DNA from: Volvox africanus
Taxonomy: Eukaryota; Chlorophyta; Chlorophyceae; Chlamydomonadales; Volvocaceae
Assembly: GCA_030268105.1 (NCBI GenBank)
Contig: BSDZ01000008.1
Coordinates: forward strand, 4,216,001 to 4,280,000
Reading direction: 5' to 3'
Length of the DNA stretch: 64,000 nt
The notes beneath the pieces are model-generated. The model searched no databases. It was not told the DNA's origin and worked only from the letters and a program-made list of their open reading frames with translations. Below are positions 35,536-46,522 of the stretch, piece by piece. Positions within the stretch are counted from its first letter, which is position 1. Each line of letters opens with the position of its first letter. A program made the translations under genes and the position numbers.

Positions 35536-38500
35536 ACCTGCTTATGTGATTTGCGGGAGTGAAAGAGAACGGTGTAGGCTTGCCCTCGGCAGGATGCATG
35601 CTTAGGTGGGGTGCCTGCTGAGACGCTTGCAATTGACGTTCATGGTGATCAGCATGGAAAATCTCAGCCGTGCGCGTGATGAGCGGTCCGCAAGGCCAGC
35701 AGAATGCCGACTCATTGGCGGGTAAATTTGGGAGCAGGCATATAAACCCGCTGTCCTAAGTAATGGTATCCCACATTTCCTCCATTTCCTTGCCACATAG
35801 AAATGACGTGGATATGACAATACGTACTGAATGATGCAGTTCTTGTCAATGGTATACACGTGACTGTATACACCGTATTGCATGTGGACCATGTGCAACA
35901 AATGCGTGGTTGCGTAGTGTCGTATGTTACATAATAATAATAATCGCGCCATTCTTGCGCATATCGCGCGCGGCATTTGAGATGTAGGAACCACAAACCT
36001 AACGTTGTCGGACAGGCAAAGCTAATGTCCACTCCACCTGAAATCGGGCCTCGCTACAGCACTGCGGAAGCTATTCCATGCCACCCTCATTGCGCAACCT
36101 GGGACGGTACACAGAATTGAGCACACTCCAGCCGAAAGCGTATTCACCGTTAGGTCCTCACGAGGTCCTAATAAAAACCAGTATTACTTTTTTTATTATT
36201 TTTATTAGTCATTCTGAAGGAAGAAGTAACAATTCCATCGGCAATGCTGGAGGAGGAGCCTTGCGCAGAGCGCAGCCATGGCAAATAAGCTAGAAGCGAG
36301 TGCTGGGTGGTAATAGCAAGACACGAGACGAGTAGCCACCGGCTCCAAGGTCACTGAGGGAAGGCTTGCTGTCATCATGAACCACGGTGTCGGCAATAGT
36401 CGATTTGCGTTGAAGAATGGGCAGAGGTCGAGCTGGCCGGACGAACCCACAAATTGCAGTGTGTCCAGATGTTAGTTTGCTCGCTAACTGGAACGATGGT
36501 AAGTTTTCAGCCATTTCTTTGACCGAACAAGGGCAGCGGAGGCTAAGGCCGCAAAATGAGTACTAAATGCAACCTGATGAAGAATCCCCCCCTGAAAGTC
36601 TCATACATATCAAGTGAAAATTCGCACTTATAATCATCAGCTAATGATCAGGTAAACGGTCCTCGGCGGTTGTAAATTCAAATCCTTGCCAGTTGGATCG
36701 AATTCTGCAGCTTAGTTCCCAGCAGCGAGCTTCTTGTGTATGTCGATCCCATAAATCTGGCTACGTAGTGGGCCAGTTTCAGGCCGATAGCAAGTGGAGA
36801 TCTTGCATCCGTAAGAAGTCAACAGACAGCGAAATGCGCGACGTCAGGTCTTCTGGGCCCGGAGAGAAGACTCAATGCAAATGATGTTTGTTAATGACCA
36901 AAGAAAAGAAATCCAATGAGCAGAGGACTGCCGAAGCCAGGAAAGGCGAAACTGACTACGAAACTTGCACTTCCGAAGAGCAAACACTGCGCGAGCAAGA
37001 AAGTGCGCATAAGTGCAAGCGAGCGCACGAAAGAACCGTGTCACCAACCACCAGGGAACGAAGTCATCGAAGTCCCGCGCACCAAGATGCCGCCGAAAGC
37101 CGGCAAAAAACGCCGCCTCGCCAGCTTAACCAAAGCAGGAAACCTGGCGAACCCTGAGTCCCTTAACTTCCCGAAAACGCAGTGGGGAAAAGGAACAAGG
37201 ACGCCACTAGCCAAAAAAACTGGGCGGCGAAAAGAAAACCCTAAAGGCTCGAAAACACCTAGACGTAGGGTGGGTCTGCCCAAAGACGCCAAGCAACGGC
37301 TACCCGTGTCATCTCTCTCTTTCCCTCTGCCGACCCCCAACGCCAGAAATTTAAACACGCTACCCAGTGCTAGCCACCCATCGCAAGGATCACACAGCTC
37401 ACACAGCGCAGTTCCAAGGAATAACTTGGCCGAAGTCCAGGTCTGCCAGTGTCTGCCTTGGCCAAACTAGGTGGGCGGAGATGAGCCAGGAGGCTCGGCA
37501 AAAAGAGGGGTTGAAGTGTTGACTTGGTTACTCACGGCATAGTGAATGCTCTCAAAAGTGAGTGTCTGAACCGGAGAGAGCACGAAAGAAAAGCCCAGGG
37601 CTGTACGACTGTCGTAGCAAACTCCGCTGGGCCTACTTGAGCAACAAGATGCGCACTTGGCAGTTCTTGCTTGTGTTCCATCACTGGCCTTTGCCGGCCT
37701 TTGCCGGGGTATCAAACCGTCATTGCTGGAGATATTTGCTGGCGGGATTGGGGACTTTTTGTGCGGTTCCTGATAGCGTTCCTTTATAATTTATCCAAAT
37801 TACGTAGTATCCGTGCCATGAAATAGTGCTGCTCGAATGCTTTCATCAGCGTGCTGGCAACGAGTAGTCACCTTCCTGCCCCTTTCCGTTTATTAGTTAC
37901 TATTATTTCTTTATTAATAGAGGAGATTCATAAAGCCCTCTCTGCTCCCTTGTTTCCAGGACAAGGTAGTAAGAGGACGACGGATAGGGATAGATGAGCA
38001 ATCCTCGTCTATCTGAACATCTAGTGCAATTGGCAAGATGACAGACGCCTGGTACATGGCATCCCGTTGTACACCTCACGGCATGCATGCGGTGCCCATA
38101 CAAATGCTAGCTCTCCCATTATTCGAATAAAGGTCCATTCCTCGGCTGGATTCCAAATCATCTTGCCATGTTATTTATAAATTCCCATGATGATTGAAAT
38201 ATCCATCAGGGATGTAATACCTTTCTTCCATTTCCTAGGACACACATAGCCTTGCTTTGCTAGCTGGCTTCCTTTCCTTCGCAAGTGCCGCAAATTTTGG
38301 TAATCTTGGCAAAGCTCGCTGCGCTACAGCGGCAGCGGAAAGACCATGCATATTTAACACGTACAATTGAACGGGCAGAGTGCATGAATACGTAGGTGCA
38401 GAGATTGCAGCCAACAATCACTCGGGATTTTAGCTTTGTCCGGATAACCCAAATTCGTTGCCTGTTGGTGGGCTTTATCCAATCAGCAGTTGAAGCCCAC

Positions 38501-38964
38501 CAGTTGATTAAAACCCAGCCTGTTGAGCAGGCTGGGCTTCCAGACGGTGTGTGTAGTTGGGGAGCTGGGGCTAAGAGCATCACTAAGAGCGTTACAGTGG
38601 GTCATCGTGCCCGTATTGGAAGTTTATTCCACCCCGCAGCCTTCTTTCCGAGCTTGCCTCTGTCCACGACGTCGCCTCTCCAACCTGATGTGCAAACTGA
38701 ACTCTCTACTAGTAGCTCCCGCAGCAGCTACTGGCCATTGCTATCTATCGCCTTCTCTTACCATGCATGTCACACCAACCCCGCGATTACCGCATTATGT
38801 AGTATCCTGGGGTATCTACGGGCAGTGTCAAAGGATCCTGGACCTCAGATGGTCATCCTTCCGATCGGGCCTTTGTTGGCTGACACAACAGATATACAAC
38901 ACATTAACATTGGACCTCAACTCATTGTGTCCACACTTCATTTCTGCATTTAACTTCCCACTGG
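35536..38964. other. Intergenic; purine-strand block and paired hairpins
   Basis: No supported gene. 36840-37310 is strongly purine-rich on the plus strand, which opens a long Lys/Arg-rich frame (36916-37470) that I take as compositional. 38467-38536 carries two neighbouring perfect stem-loops. Confidence 0.45.
38467..38536. repeat. Two adjacent stem-loops
   Basis: First stem: GGTGGGCTT (38467-38475) with AAGCCCACC (38493-38501), 17-nt loop. Second stem: CCCAGCCTG (38514-38522) with CAGGCTGGG (38528-38536), 5-nt loop. Both stems are perfect 9-bp and GC-rich, 12 nt apart. The pair could be a structured RNA or a cruciform-forming site. Confidence 0.8.
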
Positions 38965-39318
38965 TTGCGGACTTCACGTTCCCACCCCATCCCGCCCCTG
39001 CGTACCAACCCGGTCGTTCCCCTCCCCTCTGTGATTAACGATTTTACATCTGATGAGTGCGGGCCGCTCTCCCCGGCGGCTGCTGAGCCCCGGGATCTAA
39101 CCCTACGCCAATTTTTTGCCTTCGTGCCCCACGGTTCCGTGAACATGTCGCTACTGGTGGCCCTGGGAACTTCCGCCGCCTTTGCGTGCACGCTAGTAAC
39201 CTCGGCCTATTCGCAGGGGGCGTTGGGCATGAAGGCGGTGGAGTGGTTAAGTGAAGACTTCGGCATAAATGGCAAATGGCTTGAGGCGGGACTGTGCTGC
39301 ATTACGAGCGCCGTGTGA
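38965..39318 (+). CDS. Unrecognised membrane-protein exon(s)
   Basis: Open frame ending with NMSLLVALGTSAAFACTLVT (one membrane-spanning segment), then GALGMKAVEWLSEDFGINGK and WLEAGLCCITSAV before the stop. The end GCCGT|GTGAGC is also a good splice donor, so this may be an internal or first exon of a larger gene. The first 50 codons are Pro-rich and may be intron. Similar in style to the small membrane protein at 34.5 kb, but no sequence match is evident. Confidence 0.35.
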   Translation: MRTSRSHPIPPLRTNPVVPLPSVINDFTSDECGPLSPAAAEPRDLTLRQFFAFVPHGSVNMSLLVALGTSAAFACTLVTSAYSQGALGMKAVEWLSEDFGINGKWLEAGLCCITSAV

Positions 39319-41365
39319 GCAAATAAGATGCGCTGTGAAGAGCAGGTTGAATGTTGGGAGGCCCAGTAAGCAGGGAGATGGAAGGAGCATGAGGACTTAA
39401 GCAGTAAGCAGTATGTGCAGAGACGAAGTGCACGGCGGAGAGTGCGAAGGGCGGAGTTACCCTGAGGGTTTACCTGTCTATCTACCCCTCCACTCCCCTG
39501 CCACCGTACGATCTGTGCCTGATTAGCGGCTTCATGGCAACCTCAATCCTCGTGCCTGTCCTGTCCTGTCCTCGGTACCCCTGGATGTATGATCTTAACC
39601 ATCCAAATGTTGAAAAGATTTGAACTTGTCTCCGCAACATCTCCAATTATCGCCAGCTTGCGGGTGCCCGAAAAAAAGCGTGTCCCTTGGGTCCCGCCAC
39701 CAGCTCCATTGCTTCTTTCCAACTACCCTTATATTGAGAGGTCCCCCTTGCCTCCCTCGCCAAAGAACCATCTGATTGATGCCAGTTCGCGACATTCCAT
39801 GCACTCCTGATTCCTTGGTGTCTGTGGGCATGAAGCTTATTAATACACGCTGGATGAATGCAAATGGTGGGGGGGGTGGCACCGGCTATGGACGATTTTA
39901 TGGTGACCGGTGACAGCCGCAGGCCTGTCGCAAGGTGGTGGGAGCACAGGTCAAACAAACGGGCAGATAGTCATCGACTGTGTATCGGTCTGTACTAGTA
40001 TTCTCACGGAAACTGCTTAGCGCAAACAAGGAGGCGATGGAGACGGGGAAAAAGGCACTGCATAGGAGTAAGAGAGAGGAGGTCAGGTGAGGAACGGACC
40101 CAGTTACCCAGGAACCCGAGGGCTTTACTAGTCTTGCGCCCTACTAACCTTGAACATTATATGTATGGAACTAACCGACTTTAAGCTGTTATATGGAAGC
40201 ATTGCGGTCCATCTGAAACGATTCCATTCAAACAAGCTGCTTTTGAGCTACAATGCGTGTCTTAAGCTCAACCTTGTCTGAAGTATGTATGAGCTTAATG
40301 ATCGACAACCCTGCGCATCTGTGCGTGCTTGATCGTCAGGCCCGTCAATGTCGGCTTTCGGCAGCACGCATGTACCTTTGCAATCCACCCGGTCTTCAAC
40401 CTTCTATCTTGCAAATATTCAATAGGATCGATTCAGAGCTAGACCAGACAGCAGCAGAGGCGCAAACTCAAGATGCCAATGATGTGCGTGGCCACGTTCG
40501 AAATAATTAAACGCGTCCTGAACAGAGTTTTTGCACTTAATAGGATATCGCCGAAACAGTTTCATGACGCCCGTACGGACGGTGACAAGCTCAAATACAT
40601 TATATTAAATTTGCTGATGTGCTAATGTTCTTTACTAAGTTTATACATTTAAAAAATAGCTGTTAACCGTTACCGGTCAGCGAACTTCTGGTAACGGATC
40701 ACTGCTGTATGACGAGCAACCCAAAACAATTAAGAGCATTAATAATTTAAAAATCTCAAAATAAATTTCACTGTTTAGTGTGGATTAATGCTAACGCCTC
40801 AACTCCCAAACGAGTCGTCTTTCGTACTTTCGTCGAGTCGGGCGGGTGGGGCCAGCTTTCAGTGCGTGACGTCTCAGGTGATACATGCAAAATCTTTTCA
40901 ATAGGCAACATAAAAAGATCTGCTAAATTGCATACATATTAAGGTATATGCCAAGGGCGTATACGGTGTCGAATTGCGATGGCCCCGTTGTAAGCCGTAC
41001 AGATGTACCGCCGATCCTGCGCGAATTGATGAATCAACTGGGACTCCTTCCGGAGGCATATTTTGCTTAAGTAAGTCACAGAAAACATAGTAATTTATAT
41101 CTTTGTAGCCTGTTGATGAGCCTCGAACAACACGCGGTTGGTTTCGCGGGCTTCAAACGACAGGTTGGCGGACTAAGACATCATCTAAAGGTAGGTTATA
41201 TTTAATAATCCAAGGATCTGAATCCTCTCCAGTTATATCTCTGTAGAGATGCGGTCCGGGGTAGAAATTCTTATTCCGAGAGTTTATATTTTTTACTTGC
41301 AGCTCTGTAAGTCTTTCGTGCGTGATTGCGTTTCTCTACCGATTCACAACGAAATTAGTGTGGCT
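39319..41365. other. Intergenic, AT-rich in its second half
   Basis: No supported gene on either strand. 40590-41240 is AT-rich. Several short frames only. Confidence 0.5.
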
Positions 41366-41369
41366 TTAA

Positions 41370-41465
41370 AGTTGCGCTGCATAGCCAGTGCGTGTACTTC
41401 CAAACTGCAAAGCGCGATCGAAACGGATGGCCTATCGACACGTTGTTCTGACCATATCCGCATCA
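41370..41465 (+). repeat. Diverged inverted repeat, left arm
   Basis: GCGCTGCATAGCC...CTTCCAAACTGCAAAGCGCG...GATGGCCTATCGACAC matches, as reverse complement, 41866-41951. Roughly 80-85% identical by eye over about 85 bp, including the block TGGCCTATCGACAC. Both arms can be read as TSKLQ..IE.DGLST..DH.RIS, so this is a duplicated coding fragment or transposon ends with a 400-bp centre. Confidence 0.75.
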
Positions 41466-41865
41466 GTTGCTTGTGTTCTGTCCAAGGACGATATGTTCTC
41501 GTTCGTATGTATATGTTTCAAGTATCTTAGACGGACTTTTGCGTATAGTCTGGTTATCAACATTCGGGTTTTGCTGTAACGCGATCCTTTCATCTGCTTC
41601 TTATGCATTATCGCGCGACAGGGGCTTGCTCATACCGTCGAATCATGCGGCGCAGCCAGAAAGGATAACTACCGAGAAAAGGCTTCATAATCTCATTTTG
41701 GATTAGCCTTATATCGGTTGCCTGGTAATAATAGCTTTCCCTTCTGCAAATGTTCAAGGAAAAATTCTGCTGGAAAAGTCTGTCAAATACAACGGCAATA
41801 CATATTGTTTTAAGGTGCAAGCAAGCGTGCCAGCTTCCTGCACTGACTTCTGCTGCAGTCAAGCT

Positions 41866-41951
41866 GATGCGGTTATGGTCGGAAGGTGTCGATAGGCCAT
41901 CCATTTCGATGCGTTTTGCAGTTTGGAAGTGCAGGCATTAGCTATGCAGCG
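41866..41951 (-). repeat. Diverged inverted repeat, right arm
   Basis: Minus-strand counterpart of 41370-41465. Its open frame runs on to 41608 on the minus strand. Confidence 0.75.
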
Positions 41952-41994
41952 CACTACCTGCCCCGCAATTCGCACTATTTATACCCCACTTGCT

Positions 41995-42110
41995 GTGTAG
42001 TAGTTGAGAGCCGCAAAGGCCTCTCGAGATGCTGACAGGGTGCTTCTGCACCTTGATTGTGCTGGTTTTGGGGCCGTACATGTACGACTTCTACATGCTC
42101 TGTCCTTCTG
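41995..42110 (-). repeat. Dispersed repeat family R1, copy 3
   Basis: Minus strand reads GTAGAAGTCGTACATGTACGG, CAAGGTGCAGAAGCACC, CAGCATCTCGAGAGGC and GGCTCTCAACTACTAC in order, matching 14815-14925 with scattered changes. It starts just after the inverted-repeat arm at 41951. Confidence 0.75.
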
Positions 42111-42436
42111 GGGGCACCAGCGGGATGCGTGGGACTTAATACGGGTTTGGGGTTTTGCTCTTTCCTCAACGAGTCGGTTTGCGTGCTCGGCTACCATGCA
42201 TGAACTGTAGTTGTGCGAGCCAAGTTTGCACGATGTACGGTAATAGGTTGTCGCATAACTTTTTTTTCAGCCTTATGTCAAGTAAAATGACGTTTGTTGA
42301 CGCAAGTTGGTGCCATGTTGCCATCCTTGGTTGACCCATTGCTAGATAGGACTGGGGCTGTAAGTTCTAAAACTGCTATGAGCATGTGCATGTGGTACTG
42401 GTATTCCTGTCGTTCGTGTCCCGTCAGATCAATGCT

Positions 42437-43093
42437 AACCGAGAACGTGACGTCTCAGTTACGCTACATTCTCAGTTACTCTTAATGGCAAACCCACGAA
42501 GACCGTGCCCGCCATTGAGCCGCCACCCAACAGCCCCTCCAGCGCCACCATTCTCAAGATCACCCAGCTGGGTCTCAGTCTATCCAATGCTGATGGCGCC
42601 GAGATCTGCCTCACCCTGGGCACCAACCGGGCGGGCAAGGGGGTGCACAACTCTGGAGCAGTTGTGTATGCCACCTGCCGGGGCTCCCCCCGGCGTGTGC
42701 ACAGCTGCGCTGTTCAGCTCCAACAATAAATGCTGCCCCACCACGGATGTAGTCCTATCTCCGCCCTCCTTTTGCAACTACGATGGTGGCCTGGGCGGTA
42801 ACAGGCTGCCTGATTCGGCAACACCCTCGCATTACGACATTCGGTTAACAGTTATATTTAATCTGCTTCCCAGTGAAGAGCCCTCGTCAGTTCCCAGCAT
42901 TGCAGTATCATGGGGCGCCCATCGCCGGCAGATGATTCGAAAGTTGCTTCAGGGTGGGGACCAGCACGAGGGCCTCGTTGAGGAAGGAGTCGCAGGCTCG
43001 GTAAACATCACTGTGACGCTGGCAGTAGCTACGGAATGCATCGTAATCAACGCAGTTTAAATGGAGGTATCCAAATCAAGTACACCAGGGATG
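42437..43093 (+). pseudogene. Pherophorin domain joined to an M1 aminopeptidase N-terminus
   Basis: Pherophorins are cell-wall/extracellular matrix glycoproteins of green algae; M1 enzymes are zinc aminopeptidases. Seen: after AG at 42436 one frame has ATFSVTLNGKPTK, EPPPNSPSSATILKITQLGL and ADGAEICLTLGTNRAGKG; after one extra G in GGGGG the next frame continues CTTLEQLC, GVCTAALFSSNNKCCP, the cysteine pattern of the pherophorin C-terminal half. With no stop it runs on into GNRLPDSATPSHYDIRL and VNITVTLAVATECIVINAV, the start of the M1 N-terminal beta domain. A TAA then falls where the M1 strand should continue (MEVSKSST follows). One frameshift plus one stop imply decay. Confidence 0.6.
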
Positions 43094-43261
43094 GGCAGCA
43101 GTGGACCGGTAAGTGAGGTGTAAACAATCATGTAAAGGGTGTCTGCGAGCGCTAGAGGGCGTTCCTCATCAGTGGCTCATTAGCCTGGGCGGAGCTCTGC
43201 TCCTGCTTGACACGGCACATCGTAAACCAAGTAACAACTCCTGCCGCACAGCCCTCACAGC

Positions 43262-43336
43262 AGCAGAGCACCGTACCCTGTCTCACTCTTGGATGCATAT
43301 TTGTCATATACTCCCTGACCCGTGAGATAATTACTC
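43262..43336 (+). repeat. Dispersed repeat family R2, single copy
   Basis: AGCAGAGCACCGTACCCTGTC...CACTCTTGG...CTGACCCGTGAGATAATTACT. Matches, with substitutions, both arms of the inverted structure at 50130-50338. Confidence 0.7.
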
Positions 43337-43665
43337 CACATACATGCTATTGGTATTATAACATACCAAGGATATATTATATATCATATATACAATTGCA
43401 GGATGTATATAATTGTGATAATGATTATTATTCCAAACACTTGGAATCAATTTATGCTTATGTCAAATTTCCCGTGTATTCAAGAAGTTTACTGGTTAAG
43501 ATAACGTCACTGGAAAAAATCCGGGTTTTCGTGGCTTCGGTGGCTTCTAATAGAATGTTTCCGTCATACCTAAGAAAGCAAAATCGTTTTATCTCACCAA
43601 GTTAATCTTAGGAATAGCAAAAAATCACCGCACAGAGTAGTAGAAGCCGTTAATCTTTAACAATT

Positions 43666-44108
43666 ACGGATGGATAACGCAACTGGAAGTAATCTGCAGC
43701 CGCAACAGCATGGTGCACTATAAGACAGAGCGGCGGCCCAACAACTGGCCCAGCCGCTAGCAAGGGCAGCAGTAGATCTTGATAACATAGTGGCACACCA
43801 CAACGTAGCAGCTTTCACACAGAACATTGCTGCAGGAGGACTGGAAGCAGAGAATATGTACTCTAAGCCCGATGGATTTCGTAGCCATACCAATACCGAC
43901 GAGATCCTTTTCTGGTTTAACCGGCTCAAGGACATCCTTAAAATGACCTACCAATCTATCTATACACTCGAGAATTTCGACTGCCCAGAACTGGCACCAG
44001 TAGTCGACATCATGCTGTTCCAGCTGTATCAGCTGGAACTACTATACGCAGCCATGGACACAGCGTGCAGATGTCAACAGATGCATATGTGCGTGCTCAT
44101 GCTACTTT
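43666..44108 (+). pseudogene. Gag-like or unknown ORF inserted inside the M1 locus
   Basis: Open from an ATG at 43669 except for one stop (codon 17). Text is Gln/Ala-rich, then DEILFWFNRLKDILKMTYQS and a helical region rich in Leu/Tyr to the stop at 44108. No introns, unlike the host gene. Length and helix-rich style suggest a retrotransposon gag piece, but no zinc knuckle is present, so this is a weak call. Confidence 0.35.
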
Positions 44109-44276
44109 GAAAACAATCAGTCGAATGCTATGACACCAACCCAAACGGTTGAAACAAAGATTTTGAAAAAGGGATGTTGGGTTTAGGCGGTGTACAAGAT
44201 AGCGGGGAACGGAGCAAAAGTACGGAACTGTGGATGCGACCTCGTCCCCTACGACGCCGCGAATTCCGAGATTTTC

Positions 44277-44326
44277 ATACATATATATATATATATATAC
44301 ATATAGGGTTATATATATATAGGGTT

Positions 44327-44362
<36 letters not shown>

Positions 44363-44442
44363 GAATTCCGAGATTTTCATATATATATATATATACATAC
44401 ATATATATACATATATATACATATTTATTTATTTATTTATTC
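44277..44442. repeat. (TA)n/(CATA)n microsatellite with duplicated flank
   Basis: Long TATATA and CATATATA runs, broken by two AGGGTTATATAT units. The 20-bp flank CGAATTCCGAGATTTTCATA appears twice (44259 and 44361), so the whole unit was duplicated. Confidence 0.9.
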
Positions 44443-44639
44443 TTATCAATGTGGTAAAGCGATTTACAGGAGCGCGATTTTGGCAAAACATTGCTTTGGA
44501 CACCAGGGAGGCAGTTCACTGGGTCCAGGAGTCCGGGCGGGGTTGCCATGCATATGCACCACCAATGAAAGAATCAACCAGAGCAGATCGAGCTCACCAA
44601 AAACAATTATTTTCTCCACGCACGCTCCAAACCATTCCG

Positions 44640-46140
44640 TGCCCAATGACGCAAAGCTCGTGTTGGATGCTATCGATGCGGGTGCCGGTGAGGAGGGGCT
44701 GCCCTCTGAGCTACGCAGAATTTTCTACGCAATCAATTGGATGTCCGGTGACCAACTTATTTGGTATAAATCCAGAGACGCCTACCGAGCGGTGAGTATG
44801 TATGCATGTGTGTGTGCTGCTAGGATAGGTCGTAGGGGACTGGGGGGGTGTTGATGTACGGAACGTTTGCTAATAATGGAAGAACGAGCAAACAGTGGCA
44901 GGTCAGAGTATGGCGAAGGATGACTGAGTGCCCCGAGGCCGGGTGACGTATAAGAGATGTCAGCAAGCGTCATGCATGCGGGCGAAATAGTGTCCTCTAA
45001 TTCCGGGCAACCCTACATACGGCCTTGCTAATGCCTCTTCCCTCGGACACATACACAGGTTATCTATCTGTCTATCAGTCCGCAGCTAAGTGAAACAGGC
45101 AGGCAGGGGAGAGGTGAAGCCGCCATCAGCGGCTTTTATTTTTCAGTGTGGTGTATGTTGAACGTCATTATGAACATGCAATATAATTGCGGAGGTCCCA
45201 TACGAGTAGCGCAGCGGAAGGTTACAGTGTAAATGGATGCTCCTTTCCCACTTCACTATTACCGCTACCACAACCCGCCCTGCATAGCACCGGTCCTGCC
45301 ATACCCATCGTCTTGATCCAACCGCAAAAACATATGTACATACTCGCAGGTCATCCCTCATGTCGTTTCATGCTCAACACAGTTGGCCATGCGTGGCGGC
45401 GTTGCTCAGAGCCGTGCCTGGACCTTCCTCTTCCACAACGTCAAAGCCCTTGCGGCCCGCTTCAGCACCGGGGCGAGCGGTGAAGATGGCATGTCTGCGG
45501 CCGGAATGACCCTCTCCTAGGCGATCCATCAACTGGCGGCGCATGTCGTGTCAGACGCGCAAGCGGATGCTATTAAGGTGAGTTTAGTTTCGTACGCTGC
45601 GCTTTTCAGTTCAGTGGTTGCTGGCTGGGAGGTTGGGGGGTGGGGTTCATGGTCCTCAACTCTCCGACGAGGTCCTCGACAGATAACACAGAGCAGGTGA
45701 GAGTTGTAGCTAGCGGTGTTCTTACTACCCTGCCTGGCTAACTTGTTTGACTCTGTGTGTACCCTGTTCTTACTACCCTGTCATTGGGAGGCTAAGTCAA
45801 ATCGATGTATATATGTACATGTATTATTGTTGAGAGACCTTGCTTCCATATGTACATCTCTGTCTCCATACACACACCGGCGCTGGATTCATAAGTTGAC
45901 GTGGCTTAGCAACCCCGCCCTGTCTACATACATGAGCTCAGTGCCACTAGGTTTTGTCCAGTTATCGGTTGGTTGCTTTTTATCCGTCCCCCTACGTAGG
46001 CCTGGGCAGCTGATAACGGGGAACTCGTGATGACTGAGAATTTCGATGAAATGGTCCAGGAGAACATGGATGCCAATCACCAATGGCTGGAGGGGCTGGG
46101 CATGGAGCTGTGCGAGTGGTTGCTGCGACGGAACCAGTGA
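44640..46140 (+). pseudogene. M1 aminopeptidase C-terminal (ERAP1_C-like) exons
   Basis: Three pieces match the helical C-terminal domain of M1 aminopeptidases in the expected order. 44640-44793: GAGEEGLPSELRRIFYAINW, then GDQLIWYKSRDAYRA ending at a GT donor. 45397-45523: GVAQSRAWTFLFHNVKALAA, then RFSTGA. 46030-46140: TENFDEMVQENMDANHQWLE and the last residues CEWLLRRNQ before the stop at 46140. Missing between this and the N-terminal part at 42.8-43.1 kb is the entire catalytic core (no GAMEN, no HExxH-x18-E). The piece linking exon 1 and 2 of this set is also absent. Together this is a broken copy of a pherophorin-M1 or M1 gene, not a working protease. Confidence 0.6.
45719..45782. repeat. 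Direct duplication GTTCTTACTACCCTG
   Basis: Two copies about 47 bp apart inside the last intron of the M1 relic. Confidence 0.7.
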
Positions 46141-46339
46141 CATACACGGAGTTGCAAGATAGCACCTTGTGTCCCCGCAAACTTGTTGGCTGTAGCTGCT
46201 GTTAGCTGGTGATAGCTGGCAGCATGCATGCCGTGCTGCTCGTCCAAGGAGACAGCGAACTAGCTGGGTAATAACTTCTGGCCGCAATAATCAACTAATG
46301 TCTATGAATTATTTTTTTATGAGTTGATCTAATTCGCAG

Positions 46340-46522
46340 GATCAGAACGTTCGTACAATTGTCGTACAGTTTTCCGAAATGCTGTGGCTTATGCACGGAC
46401 TAGCTAGCGTTCATCCTGCCAACACGGTTGGAGGTTACTTAATCCATATGGATAGCCCTAATATAATCTTGATCGAAAACCTCTTGCCCTGCCTGTCTGT
46501 GGAAACGGAGGGCGTCGGGTGA
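46340..46522 (+). other. Candidate orphan exon
   Basis: After a good acceptor (TTCGCAG at 46333-46339) the frame DQNVRTIVVQFSEMLWLMHG, then VHPANTVGGYLIHMDSPN and IILIENLLPCLSVETEG, stays open to a TGA at 46520. It reads like real protein, but I cannot assign it. It lies between the M1 relic and the SAC3-like gene, on the same strand as both. Confidence 0.3.

Noticed and set aside
36916..37470. 184-aa Lys/Arg/Pro-rich plus-strand ORF
   Set aside because: Explained by the purine-rich strand, which lacks stop codons; no motif, and a minus-strand ORF overlaps it equally well.
44174..44854. 226-aa ORF with Ile/Tyr repeats
   Set aside because: The repeats are the translated TA microsatellite; only its last part overlaps the M1 C-terminal exon, partly in another frame.
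28362..46140. Frameshifts caused by homopolymer sequencing errors
   Set aside because: Two breaks are at TTTT and GGGGG, so error is possible locally, but 4.7 kb of TOP2 coding sequence and both RING genes have no such break; decay is the simpler view. Raw reads would settle it.
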